The notes under the pieces are model-generated. The model did not search any database and had not been told where the DNA came from. It was given only the letters and a program-made list of their open reading frames with translations. A DNA stretch of 64,000 bases from contig NZ_OY780939.1 in the NCBI RefSeq assembly GCF_963675975.1, positions 1,550,001-1,614,000 on the forward strand, written 5' to 3'. The DNA is from Halarcobacter sp. (GTDB lineage Bacteria; Campylobacterota; Campylobacteria; Campylobacterales; Arcobacteraceae). Of this stretch, positions 1 to 7,087 are shown piece by piece (position 1 is the stretch's first letter; each line of letters begins with the position of its first letter). A program made the position numbers and the translations under genes.

Positions 1-135
1 AAAGTAATAGGTTCTATTACTATTGAATATGATAATTCAATTTTTCCAGATAAATTATGGAAAGATATGATAAATCAAGAAAACCTTGAAGAGATAGCTG
101 AAATTTTAAATAAACTAACAAAAGAGGTAGTATAA
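1..135 (+). CDS. C-terminal end of a small protein, possibly HMA-like (5' truncated)
   Basis: The first 45 codons read open in frame 1 and stop at 133-135, one base before the next ATG. The visible end contains a beta-strand-like stretch IGSITIEYD followed by charged helices. This resembles the IGSIVFEHD stretch in the N-terminal domain of the P-type ATPase at 1950, so a small metal-binding-like (HMA2-type) domain protein at the head of the same operon is plausible. That is inference from a short similarity. The start lies outside the window and no Cys pair is visible in what remains. Confidence 0.5.
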   Translation, partial: KVIGSITIEYDNSIFPDKLWKDMINQENLEEIAEILNKLTKEVV

Positions 136-912
136 ATGGAAGAAAACCAAGATGCACAAACAGTTGTAGAAGAAAATCTACCTACTTCAAATTTTGACCA
201 AGATTTATTAGATGGATTAAGGGTAAATCCAAATTATAATGAGCCAATCTTACATCAAATACTAAGAATAGCAGTTTATGATGAGTATCATGCTTATGAA
301 AACTATAGAGTTATAGTTGAAAAATTTGGAAGTGAAACTCCTTTTATAAATATTTTACAAGCTGAAATAAATCATTATGAAGAGCTAACTGTATTATTAA
401 ATAAATATCAAGTACCAGCTCCATTAAATGATTGGGTTATTAAAGTTGAAACACCTAACTCAATTTTAGAAGCAGCTGAAATAGGTGTAGCTGAAGAGAT
501 TGATAATATTAAAATGTATGATAATTTAATTACATATGCAAAAGAGTATCCAGATGTATTAGATTTATTATATAGACTACAAGCAGCTTCTTATAACAAT
601 CATCTTCCTGCTTTAAGACAAGCTGTTGCAAAACATTCCAATCTGAATGTAAATGAAGTAGATATAAATGCAGTACATCAAGAAAATAGTATCCATAATA
701 TAGATGAAGCTATAAATAAAATGGATGAGATTAGTGCTATGGCATCTAAGTTTGCTTCAGGAAATGTAAGTCAAGAAGATATTTTAAAACTATTAAGTAG
801 TTCAAATGTTTCATTTTTAGGTGGAGCTTTATTAGGTGCTGTTGGAGCAGGAGTTTTTTCACAAGTAACAAAAGATAAAAAAGAAGATACTAAAGAAGAA
901 GAGGAGGTTTAA
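136..912 (+). CDS. ferritin-like protein with C-terminal glycine-zipper membrane anchor
   Basis: 258 aa. Residues about 35-170 form a helical bundle with carboxylate/histidine residues spaced as in ferritin-like di-iron proteins: E50 and E55 (DEYHAYENY), E77-x-x-H80 (EINHYEE), E120/E121 and H156. A short linker leads to one hydrophobic helix at about 226-243 (FLGGALLGAVGAG) rich in small residues, then an acidic tail. The fold and di-iron chemistry are inferred from this spacing; oxidation, storage or sensing of a metal would all fit. It starts directly after the upstream stop and belongs to a run of small-residue membrane proteins ending in a P1B ATPase. The same glycine-zipper pattern recurs in the next four genes, so the proteins may pack together in the membrane. 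Confidence 0.7.
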   Translation: MEENQDAQTVVEENLPTSNFDQDLLDGLRVNPNYNEPILHQILRIAVYDEYHAYENYRVIVEKFGSETPFINILQAEINHYEELTVLLNKYQVPAPLNDWVIKVETPNSILEAAEIGVAEEIDNIKMYDNLITYAKEYPDVLDLLYRLQAASYNNHLPALRQAVAKHSNLNVNEVDINAVHQENSIHNIDEAINKMDEISAMASKFASGNVSQEDILKLLSSSNVSFLGGALLGAVGAGVFSQVTKDKKEDTKEEEEV

Positions 913-913
913 T

Positions 914-1006
914 ATGCCATTTATACCTTTTGCACTTGGTGCACTTATTGGTGGGTCAGTAGTTGTGTTGTTTTCAAAAAATAAAAAAACTAAAAAGGAG
1001 AAATAA
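914..1006 (+). CDS. 30-aa single-helix membrane protein
   Basis: A 30-codon frame starts at ATG 914 and stops at 1004-1006, its last base being the A of the next ATG (TAATG overlap). GAGGAGG lies about 7 nt upstream of the ATG, at the end of the previous gene, and is one of the best ribosome sites in the region. The peptide has one hydrophobic helix with the small-residue pattern GALIGG, then a lysine-rich tail, predicting an N-out, C-in membrane orientation. The overlap, spacing and shared glycine-zipper pattern argue that it is translated. Function is unknown; a subunit or scaffold of the ATPase cluster is inferred. Confidence 0.65.
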   Translation: MPFIPFALGALIGGSVVVLFSKNKKTKKEK

Positions 1007-1257
1007 TGTTACCTTTCATTGCAGGAGTTGCAGCGGGTGCTGTTGCCGTTGTTGCTTATAACAATAACAAAGAGATAAGAGATGGTGTTAAAACTGGAGC
1101 AAAAAAAGCAAAACAATTTGCAGAAGAGGGATTTGAAAAAACTAAAGAACTTACTAAAGATGTAAAAGCAACTGTAAGTGAAAAAGTAGAAACTCTAAAA
1201 TCAAAGAAAAAAGAAGAGATAACAGAAGAAAAAGGAGAAGTAGTTAATGGCAACTAA
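1006..1257 (+). CDS. YtxH-like small membrane protein
   Basis: 83 aa. One N-terminal hydrophobic helix (about residues 3-18, IAGVAAGAVAVVA) with a glycine/alanine zipper is followed by a long, very charged amphipathic helix rich in Lys and Glu that probably lies on the cytoplasmic side as a coiled coil. The layout is that of YtxH/general-stress membrane proteins. The start overlaps the stop of the 30-aa gene, AAAGGAG precedes it, and the end overlaps the next gene by 11 nt, so translational coupling is likely. No catalytic residues are visible; function in this cluster is unknown. Confidence 0.6.
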   Translation: MLPFIAGVAAGAVAVVAYNNNKEIRDGVKTGAKKAKQFAEEGFEKTKELTKDVKATVSEKVETLKSKKKEEITEEKGEVVNGN

Positions 1258-1603
1258 TTTAGCAATTGACACAGGTGCACCAAGAAATGTTACAGGACAT
1301 GTAGTAAGTGGTTCACTTGCAGCTGGAGCTTTAGCAGCAGGAATAAATTATAATAAATATAAAAAGGGTCAAATTGGAAAAAATGAGGCTATCCAAGACT
1401 CATTAAAACTTTCAATTCAAGGTGGAATTGTTACAGGAAGTTCTATTGCAGCTGCTAATTATGTTGGGGAAGGAAGTTATATGAAAATGTTAACTGCTCT
1501 ATCTCTTGGTATGGCAGGAGTTTATGCTGTAGAGAAAATCAATGAAAAGTTTACACCTAAACACATGCCAGAAGAGATTATTGAAGAAGAGGAAGAAAAA
1601 TAA
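1247..1603 (+). CDS. small two-helix membrane protein, function unknown
   Basis: 118 aa. It has a Gly/Ala-rich helix at about residues 16-33 (GHVVSGSLAAGALAAG), a basic loop (NKYKKGQIGKNEA), a second small-residue helical region at about 50-68 and a third around 78-95, ending in the acidic tail EEIIEEEEEK. The helices carry GxxxG/AxxxG spacing, like its neighbours. It overlaps the upstream gene by 11 nt and its stop TAA shares an A with the following ATG. I do not recognise a named family with certainty. Position and composition suggest a structural membrane partner of the ATPase at 1950. Confidence 0.55.
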   Translation: MATNLAIDTGAPRNVTGHVVSGSLAAGALAAGINYNKYKKGQIGKNEAIQDSLKLSIQGGIVTGSSIAAANYVGEGSYMKMLTALSLGMAGVYAVEKINEKFTPKHMPEEIIEEEEEK

Positions 1604-1941
1604 TGGTTGATAATACAAATAATACAATAAATGCAAATCCTTATATAAATCAAACAGCTCAAACAGCAAATACTCAACAAGCACAAGATGTTAATTTAGT
1701 TAATCAAAATCCATATATTGATAATACTGCAAATAGTAGTTTATTAGGTTCTTTTGATACAAATAAATTTTTAATGGGTGCTGTTGTTGGAGCTGTTGGG
1801 GCATATATCTTAACAAATGAAAATGCACAAAAAGCGATTTTTAAAACAATTGCAAAAGGGAGTACTTTATTTAGTGCTGGTATTGAAGAGATGAAAGAAA
1901 GATTTGAAGATGCAAAAGCTGAAATGGAAGCACAAGAATAA
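1603..1941 (+). CDS. small membrane protein with Asn-rich N-terminus and glycine-zipper helix
   Basis: 112 aa. The first 50 residues are polar, Asn/Gln/Thr-rich and hold two copies of NPYI(N/D), so probably disordered. One membrane helix follows at about 57-73 (FLMGAVVGAVGAYIL), almost the same GAxxGAVGA pattern as the anchor of the ferritin-like protein at 136. The C-terminus is an amphipathic charged helix as in YtxH-like proteins. It starts by TAATG overlap and ends 8 nt before the ATPase gene, consistent with one transcript. Function unknown; scaffold or adaptor for the ATPase is inferred from context. Confidence 0.55.
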   Translation: MVDNTNNTINANPYINQTAQTANTQQAQDVNLVNQNPYIDNTANSSLLGSFDTNKFLMGAVVGAVGAYILTNENAQKAIFKTIAKGSTLFSAGIEEMKERFEDAKAEMEAQE

Positions 1942-1949
1942 GAGATAAA

Positions 1950-4061
1950 ATGGCTCAAAATAATATAAAACTTTTACACAAAACTCAAAAAAGAGTTAGA
2001 TTTTATTTAGAAGACTTAAAAAAAGAGGATTTTAATATTTCATCTTTAGTTCAGTATTTACAATCTATTAATGGAATAAATAGCGTAAGAGTTAATAAAA
2101 AAATTGGTTCTATTGTTTTTGAACATGATGGAAAAGCTTTTGATACTATAGAGGATTTATTAAAAAAACTTGATTTAGCTAGATATAAAGTTTGTGATAC
2201 TTTTTTAAGTGATTGCATTGATTGTGTAGGTGAAGAAAAACCAAGTTTAAATGGAGTTTTAAGAGCAAGTGCTGCTTTAGGTGCAGAAAGATTTATTGAT
2301 AATGATATTGCAAAATTTGCAATTACCTCATATGCATCGAAACCTTTACTTATAGAAGGAACAAAAGAGCTTTTTACTGAGGGACTTACTTCTAAGGTTT
2401 TAGAAGCTACAGCTGTTGGTGTTAGTATTGCAAGAAAAGATTATTTTGCTGCAAACAGTACCAATGCAATGCTAGAACTAGGTGAATATATAGAAGAAAC
2501 TACTGTTCATAAAAGTGATGATTTAATAAAAGAGTTAGCAAAACCAAATGTAAAAAAAGCTTGGATTGAAGTTGAAGAAGATGGAAATGTTGTACAAAAG
2601 CTAGTTGATACAGCTCGGATTAAAATTGGTGATATAGTTATTGTTGGTGCAGGGGATACAATAGCTATTGATGGACATATTATTTCAGGTACTGCTTCAG
2701 TTAATCAGGTTTCAATGACAGGTGAGAGTGAACCTGTTACTAAACAAAGAGGAAATAGAGTTATCTCTGGAACAGTAGTTGAAGAAGGAAGACTTAAAAT
2801 TTGGGCAGAATATGTAGGGGAAGATACTGCAACTGCTAGGATTAAAAATTATATTGCTTCATCTTTAAATGAAAAATCAGCAGTTGGTTTAAAAGCTACA
2901 AAACTTGCTGATAAACTAGTACCTGTAACTTTAGGTTTAGCTGGTGTGTCTTATTTTATAAATAAAGATTTTGAAAGTGTAGCTGCTGTACTTCAAGCAG
3001 ATTACTCTTGCGCACTTAAATTAGCAACTCCAGTTGCTTTTAAATCATCTATTTCTAAAGCAGGAAAAGATGGGATTATGATAAAAGGTGCTAAGTCAAT
3101 TGAAGCCCTAAATAATGCAGACACTTTTGTTTTTGATAAAACAGGAACTCTAACTTATGGGGAACTTGAAGTTGAATCAATAAACTCTTTTGACAAAGAA
3201 TGGAAAGAGGATGATATATTAAATCTTACTGCAAGTGCTGAAGAACACTATTTTCATCCTGTAGCTGAAGCAGTTGTAAAAGCTGCTAAGGAAAAAGGTT
3301 TTATTCATATGCACCATGAAGAAGTAGAGTTTATAGTAGCCCATGGTGTAAAAACTATAGTTAATGACAAAGAGGTTGTTATTGGAAGCAGACACTTTTT
3401 AGAAGATGATGAAAAAATTGATTTTTCTAAATATGAAGAAAAAATTGAAGAGAGTTTACTTGATGGAAAAACTCTACTTTATGTGGGGTATGACAAAAAA
3501 CTTCTTGGTACTATTGAGATGAGAGATAAAGTTAGAGAAAATGCAAAAGAAACTCTTGCAAAACTTAGATCTCTTGGGGCTAAAAAATTAGTTATGCTTA
3601 CAGGTGATATTCAAGAAAAAGCTGATGCTTTAGCAAATGATTTAGGTATAGATGTAGTATTTGCCAATATGAGACCTACAGATAAAGCAGATATAGTTAA
3701 AAAGCTTAAAGATGAGGGTTCTAATGTTGCTTTTGTTGGAGATGGGATAAATGATGCTCCTGCTCTTATGAGTGCACATGTTGGTATAAGTATGAGTAAG
3801 GGTGCAGATATCGCAAAAGCTACAGCTGATATTGGTCTATTAAAAGATGATTTAGCAGCTATTTGGGAAGTAAAAGAGTTGGCAAATAAAACAATGAAAC
3901 TTATTAATTATAATTTTGCTGCAACAGTAGGAATTAATAGTTTGATTTTAACAGGTGCAACTGTAGGGTTATTTTCACCAGTTACTACTGCTTTTTTACA
4001 TAATGGAACAACAATAGGTTTATTACTTAATTCAATGAAAGGAGTAAATGTAAAAAAATAG
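1950..4061 (+). CDS. P1B-type heavy-metal ATPase with non-canonical Ser-Cys transport motif
   Basis: 703 aa, probably a metal exporter of the inner membrane. P-type landmarks are present: TGES at 257-260, phosphorylated Asp396 in DKTGTLT, HP motif (HYFHPVAEA), TGD and GDGIND around 597-602. The N-terminal 85 residues look like a degenerate HMA domain lacking CxxC; a separate CIDC pair lies near residue 90. The membrane motif usually Cys-Pro-Cys reads Tyr352-Ser-Cys354-Ala-Leu, and the last helices carry LHNGTTIGLLLNS, a pattern of the CtpC-like subgroup. The metal therefore cannot be assigned; Mn, Zn or Fe are possible. It is preceded by five small or membrane-anchored partner genes and followed by another, so it may work inside a multiprotein membrane assembly (inference). 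Confidence 0.88.
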   Translation: MAQNNIKLLHKTQKRVRFYLEDLKKEDFNISSLVQYLQSINGINSVRVNKKIGSIVFEHDGKAFDTIEDLLKKLDLARYKVCDTFLSDCIDCVGEEKPSLNGVLRASAALGAERFIDNDIAKFAITSYASKPLLIEGTKELFTEGLTSKVLEATAVGVSIARKDYFAANSTNAMLELGEYIEETTVHKSDDLIKELAKPNVKKAWIEVEEDGNVVQKLVDTARIKIGDIVIVGAGDTIAIDGHIISGTASVNQVSMTGESEPVTKQRGNRVISGTVVEEGRLKIWAEYVGEDTATARIKNYIASSLNEKSAVGLKATKLADKLVPVTLGLAGVSYFINKDFESVAAVLQADYSCALKLATPVAFKSSISKAGKDGIMIKGAKSIEALNNADTFVFDKTGTLTYGELEVESINSFDKEWKEDDILNLTASAEEHYFHPVAEAVVKAAKEKGFIHMHHEEVEFIVAHGVKTIVNDKEVVIGSRHFLEDDEKIDFSKYEEKIEESLLDGKTLLYVGYDKKLLGTIEMRDKVRENAKETLAKLRSLGAKKLVMLTGDIQEKADALANDLGIDVVFANMRPTDKADIVKKLKDEGSNVAFVGDGINDAPALMSAHVGISMSKGADIAKATADIGLLKDDLAAIWEVKELANKTMKLINYNFAATVGINSLILTGATVGLFSPVTTAFLHNGTTIGLLLNSMKGVNVKK

Positions 4062-4079
4062 TTTTACATTTAAAATAAT

Positions 4080-4376
4080 ATGGAAAAACAAGAGATAAAA
4101 ATAGAAGAAAAAAAACCTCTTTTACCAAGAATTGATATTGATTTAGATACAAAAAAAGAGATTGCAAAAATAGGTATGACTGCCTCAATGGGTATAACAG
4201 TTGCAACATCAATGTATATGAAAAATAAGTTTATGAAAAGACTTCATGTTGTTGCTGGAGTTGCTTTAGTGGGTTTTTCTTATTGGCATCATACTTTATA
4301 TCAGCCAGCTAAGAAAAAAGAGAATAAAGAACTTCCTACTCCTTCAAATGAAAAACAGACAGAAGATAAAGAATAA
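4080..4376 (+). CDS. small two-helix membrane protein downstream of the P-type ATPase
   Basis: 98 aa. A charged N-terminus (about 30 residues) precedes two hydrophobic helices, roughly 31-47 and 55-72 (LHVVAGVALVGFSYWHHTLY), and a Lys/Glu/Pro-rich hydrophilic tail. The second helix ends in a WHH motif that could bind a metal or haem; that is speculation. It lies 18 nt after the ATPase stop with no terminator between, then a clear hairpin terminator follows, so it closes the operon. The ribosome site is weak. Family not recognised. Confidence 0.55.
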   Translation: MEKQEIKIEEKKPLLPRIDIDLDTKKEIAKIGMTASMGITVATSMYMKNKFMKRLHVVAGVALVGFSYWHHTLYQPAKKKENKELPTPSNEKQTEDKE

Positions 4377-4378
4377 TA

Positions 4379-4408
4379 AGTAGTAAAATACTACTCTCTT
4401 TTTCTTTT
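4379..4408 (+). terminator. Rho-independent terminator of the P-ATPase cluster
   Basis: A 7-bp perfect stem AGTAGTA/TACTACT (4379-4385, 4389-4395) with an AAA loop is followed by CTCTTTTTCTTTT. It sits directly after the stop of the 98-aa gene. Confidence 0.7.
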
Positions 4409-4419
4409 GTAAAACTCCC

Positions 4420-4468
4420 TTATAACTAAACTATTTTTTAATAGTTATAACTTTAAAAAGTGTATAAT
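4420..4468 (+). promoter_or_regulatory. copA promoter with nested palindrome
   Basis: An extended -10 TGTATAAT lies at 4461-4468, 38 nt before the copA start. Upstream, 4420-4450 is an inverted repeat with outer arms TTATAACTA/TAGTTATAA and an inner repeat AACTATT/AATAGTT. Its centre is about 40 bp before the expected transcription start, where an activator or repressor would act. A copper-responsive regulator is the natural guess, but none is encoded nearby. Confidence 0.5.
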
Positions 4469-4505
4469 CACTTTTTTAATAAATAAAAACCAAAAAGGTT
4501 TTAAA

Positions 4506-6833
4506 ATGGATTATAATTTATCAATCAAAGGTATGACCTGCGCTGCTTGTTCAAGTAGAGTGGAAAAACTTTTAAACAAAAACGAAAATATTGAAGATGC
4601 AACAGTAAATCTTACTACAAATAAAGCTTTTTTTACTTCAGAAGATAAACTTGATTTAGACCCAATTATTGAAAAAATAGAAAAATATGGATTTGAAGTT
4701 GAAAAAGAGAAAATAGAGTTTGATATTACAGGTATGAGTTGTTCGGCTTGTTCTAGTAGAATAGAAAAACAAGTAGGAAAAATGGATGGTGTTGTTGAAT
4801 CAAATGTAAATCTTACTACAAATAAAGGAACCTTTACTATTTTAAAAGGTTTACAAACAAGTGATTCAATAATAAAAAGAATAGAAAAACTAGGCTTTAG
4901 TGCTAAAGAGGCAAAAGGTGTTGAGCTTAATAATCATGATGATGAACTAAAAGCAAAAAAAATTAAACTAATAATCTCAGCACTATTTAGTATTCCTATG
5001 CTTTTAGGGATGTTTGATATGATGTTTAACTTAACTTTCATACCAGATATTTTTTCAAATGGTTATTTTCAGTTAGTTCTTGCAACTGTTGTTCAGTTTT
5101 ATTGTGGAGCACAGTTTTATAAAGGAGCTTACTCTAACCTAAGTCACTTTAGTGCAAATATGGATGTACTAGTAGCCATGGGGACAACTGCTGCATATTT
5201 ATTCTCAATTTATAATATTACAACTGGTGGACACTTATATTTTGAAACTTCTGCTGTATTAATTACTTTAATATTATTGGGAAAATATTTAGAACATAGA
5301 GCAAAAAGTAAAACAAGCGAAGCAATCTCAAAACTTCTAAATCTAACCCCTAAAAAAGCAAATGTTTTAAGAGATGGAAAAGAACTTACTTTAACTACAA
5401 GTGAAGTTTTAAAAGATGATGTTATTTTAGTAAAACCTGGTGAAAAGATTCCTGTTGATGGAGTTATAATTGAGGGTGAGAGTTATATTGATGAATCAAT
5501 GGTAACAGGAGAGAGTAAGCCTGTTAAAAAATCTTTAGAGAGTGAAGTAATTGGTGGCACAATAAATGGAAACTTTACTTTTAAATACAAAGCAACAAAA
5601 CTAGGTGATGAGAGTTTCCTTTCACAAATAGTAAAAGTTGTAGAAGAAGCTCAAGGAAGTAAAGCATCTATTCAAAGATTTGCTGATGTTATTTCTGGAT
5701 ATTTTGTACCCACTGTTATTGTCTTAGCCTTTTTAGTATTTGCTTATTGGAATTTTTTAGCAAAAGATACAACTCTTGAAACTGCTTTAATAAATATGGT
5801 GGCAGTTTTAGTTATAGCTTGCCCTTGTGCTTTAGGTTTGGCAACTCCAACATCTATTATGGTTGGAAGTGGAAAAGGTGCACAAAATGGGATTCTTTTT
5901 AAAGGTGGAGAATACTTAGAAAATATGCAAAAAGTTGATACAGTTGTTTTTGATAAAACAGGAACAATAACAGTTGGAAAACCAAGTGTCACAAAGGTTT
6001 TGGCAAAAGATGAAACAAAAGTTTTACAACTAGCTGCATCTATAGAAAAACACTCAGAACACCCAGTTGGAAAAGCTATTACAGACTTTTTTAAAGGTGA
6101 GCTTTTAGAAGTTAAAAATGTGGAAGCTGTAACTGGACTTGGTATAAAAGGTGAGATTGATTCAAAGCAGATTTTAGTTGGTTCAAAAAAGTTTATAGAA
6201 CAAAATATTAAAATAGAAAATGATGATATAAAAGATGAGGTTGGTTCACTTATTTATGTGGCTTATGATAACACCTATGAGGGTGTAATAGTAGTTGCGG
6301 ATGAGATTAAAGCAACTACAAAACAAGCAATAGAAGAGTTGAAAAAACTAAATATCAATGTGTATATGTTAACAGGTGATAATGAAAAAACAGCCTTAAA
6401 TATTGCAAAACAAGTTGGTATTGATAATGTATTTGCTGAGGTTTTACCAACACAAAAAAGTGAAAAAGTAAAAGAGCTTCAAGAAAAAGGAGCCTTTGTA
6501 GCAATGGTTGGTGATGGAATAAATGATGCACCAGCACTTGCTGTTGCAAATATTGGTATTGCTATTGGAAGTGGAACTGATATTGCCATAGAAGCTTCAG
6601 ATGTAACTTTACTGCAAGGTGATATAACAGGTGTTAGCAAAGCTATAAATCTAAGTAGAAAAACTATGGCAAATATAAAACAAAATCTTTTTTGGGCATT
6701 GATTTATAATATAATTGGTATTCCAATTGCAGCAGCAGGTCTATTAAACCCAATTGTTGCAGGTACTGCTATGGCATTTAGTTCAGTATCTGTTGTAACA
6801 AATGCTTTAAGATTAAAACAAACAAAATTATAA
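4506..6833 (+). CDS. copA: Cu(+)-exporting P1B-type ATPase CopA
   Basis: 775 aa, the usual CopA length. It pumps Cu(I) from cytoplasm to periplasm, for detoxification or cuproenzyme supply. Two N-terminal HMA domains carry GMTCAAC (Cys12/Cys15) and GMSCSAC (Cys79/Cys82). Eight membrane helices are expected; the transport motif CPC is at 439-441 (ACPCALGLATP), TGES near 340, phosphorylated Asp483 in DKTGTIT, an SEHP motif, TGD and GDGINDAPAL. copZ follows 13 nt downstream with its own AGGAG, so they form a two-gene copper operon. The upstream gene also encodes a P-type ATPase but lacks CPC; the two are clearly different subgroups. Confidence 0.96.
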   Translation: MDYNLSIKGMTCAACSSRVEKLLNKNENIEDATVNLTTNKAFFTSEDKLDLDPIIEKIEKYGFEVEKEKIEFDITGMSCSACSSRIEKQVGKMDGVVESNVNLTTNKGTFTILKGLQTSDSIIKRIEKLGFSAKEAKGVELNNHDDELKAKKIKLIISALFSIPMLLGMFDMMFNLTFIPDIFSNGYFQLVLATVVQFYCGAQFYKGAYSNLSHFSANMDVLVAMGTTAAYLFSIYNITTGGHLYFETSAVLITLILLGKYLEHRAKSKTSEAISKLLNLTPKKANVLRDGKELTLTTSEVLKDDVILVKPGEKIPVDGVIIEGESYIDESMVTGESKPVKKSLESEVIGGTINGNFTFKYKATKLGDESFLSQIVKVVEEAQGSKASIQRFADVISGYFVPTVIVLAFLVFAYWNFLAKDTTLETALINMVAVLVIACPCALGLATPTSIMVGSGKGAQNGILFKGGEYLENMQKVDTVVFDKTGTITVGKPSVTKVLAKDETKVLQLAASIEKHSEHPVGKAITDFFKGELLEVKNVEAVTGLGIKGEIDSKQILVGSKKFIEQNIKIENDDIKDEVGSLIYVAYDNTYEGVIVVADEIKATTKQAIEELKKLNINVYMLTGDNEKTALNIAKQVGIDNVFAEVLPTQKSEKVKELQEKGAFVAMVGDGINDAPALAVANIGIAIGSGTDIAIEASDVTLLQGDITGVSKAINLSRKTMANIKQNLFWALIYNIIGIPIAAAGLLNPIVAGTAMAFSSVSVVTNALRLKQTKL

Positions 6834-6846
6834 AATAGGAGAAAAT

Positions 6847-7056
6847 ATGAAAGAATTAGAAATTGGTGTAAATGGTATGAATTGTGGACATTGTAAAATG
6901 GCTGTTGAAAATGAATTAAAAGATGTAGCTGGTGTAAATAACGCTGAAGTTAGTTTAGAAGAGAAAAAAGTTACTGTTAGTTTAGAAGATGAGTCTTTAT
7001 CTGTAGATAAACTTTATGAGGCTATTGAAGAAGCAGGGTTTGAACCTGTAAAATAG
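6847..7056 (+). CDS. copZ: copper chaperone CopZ (single HMA domain)
   Basis: 69 aa, one complete HMA domain with the metal loop GMNCGHC (Cys13, Cys16) and the typical tail motif IEEAGFEPV. Such proteins carry Cu(I) in the cytoplasm and hand it to the N-terminal HMA domains of CopA. Its position immediately after copA, with TAGGAGAAA as ribosome site, and the terminator right behind it support the pairing. The GHC form of the loop is common in CopZ-type chaperones. Alternative assignment as a mercury or zinc carrier is less likely in this context. Confidence 0.92.
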   Translation: MKELEIGVNGMNCGHCKMAVENELKDVAGVNNAEVSLEEKKVTVSLEDESLSVDKLYEAIEEAGFEPVK

Positions 7057-7060
7057 TTTC

Positions 7061-7087
7061 AAAAGCAGCTTTTATGCTGCTTTTTCT
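7061..7087. terminator. bidirectional terminator between copZ and hcp
   Basis: Stem AAAAGCAGC/GCTGCTTTT (7061-7069, 7076-7084) with a 6-nt loop. A T tract follows on the plus strand and an A tract precedes it, so it can serve both convergent genes. The hcp stop codon lies in the loop. Confidence 0.8.
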
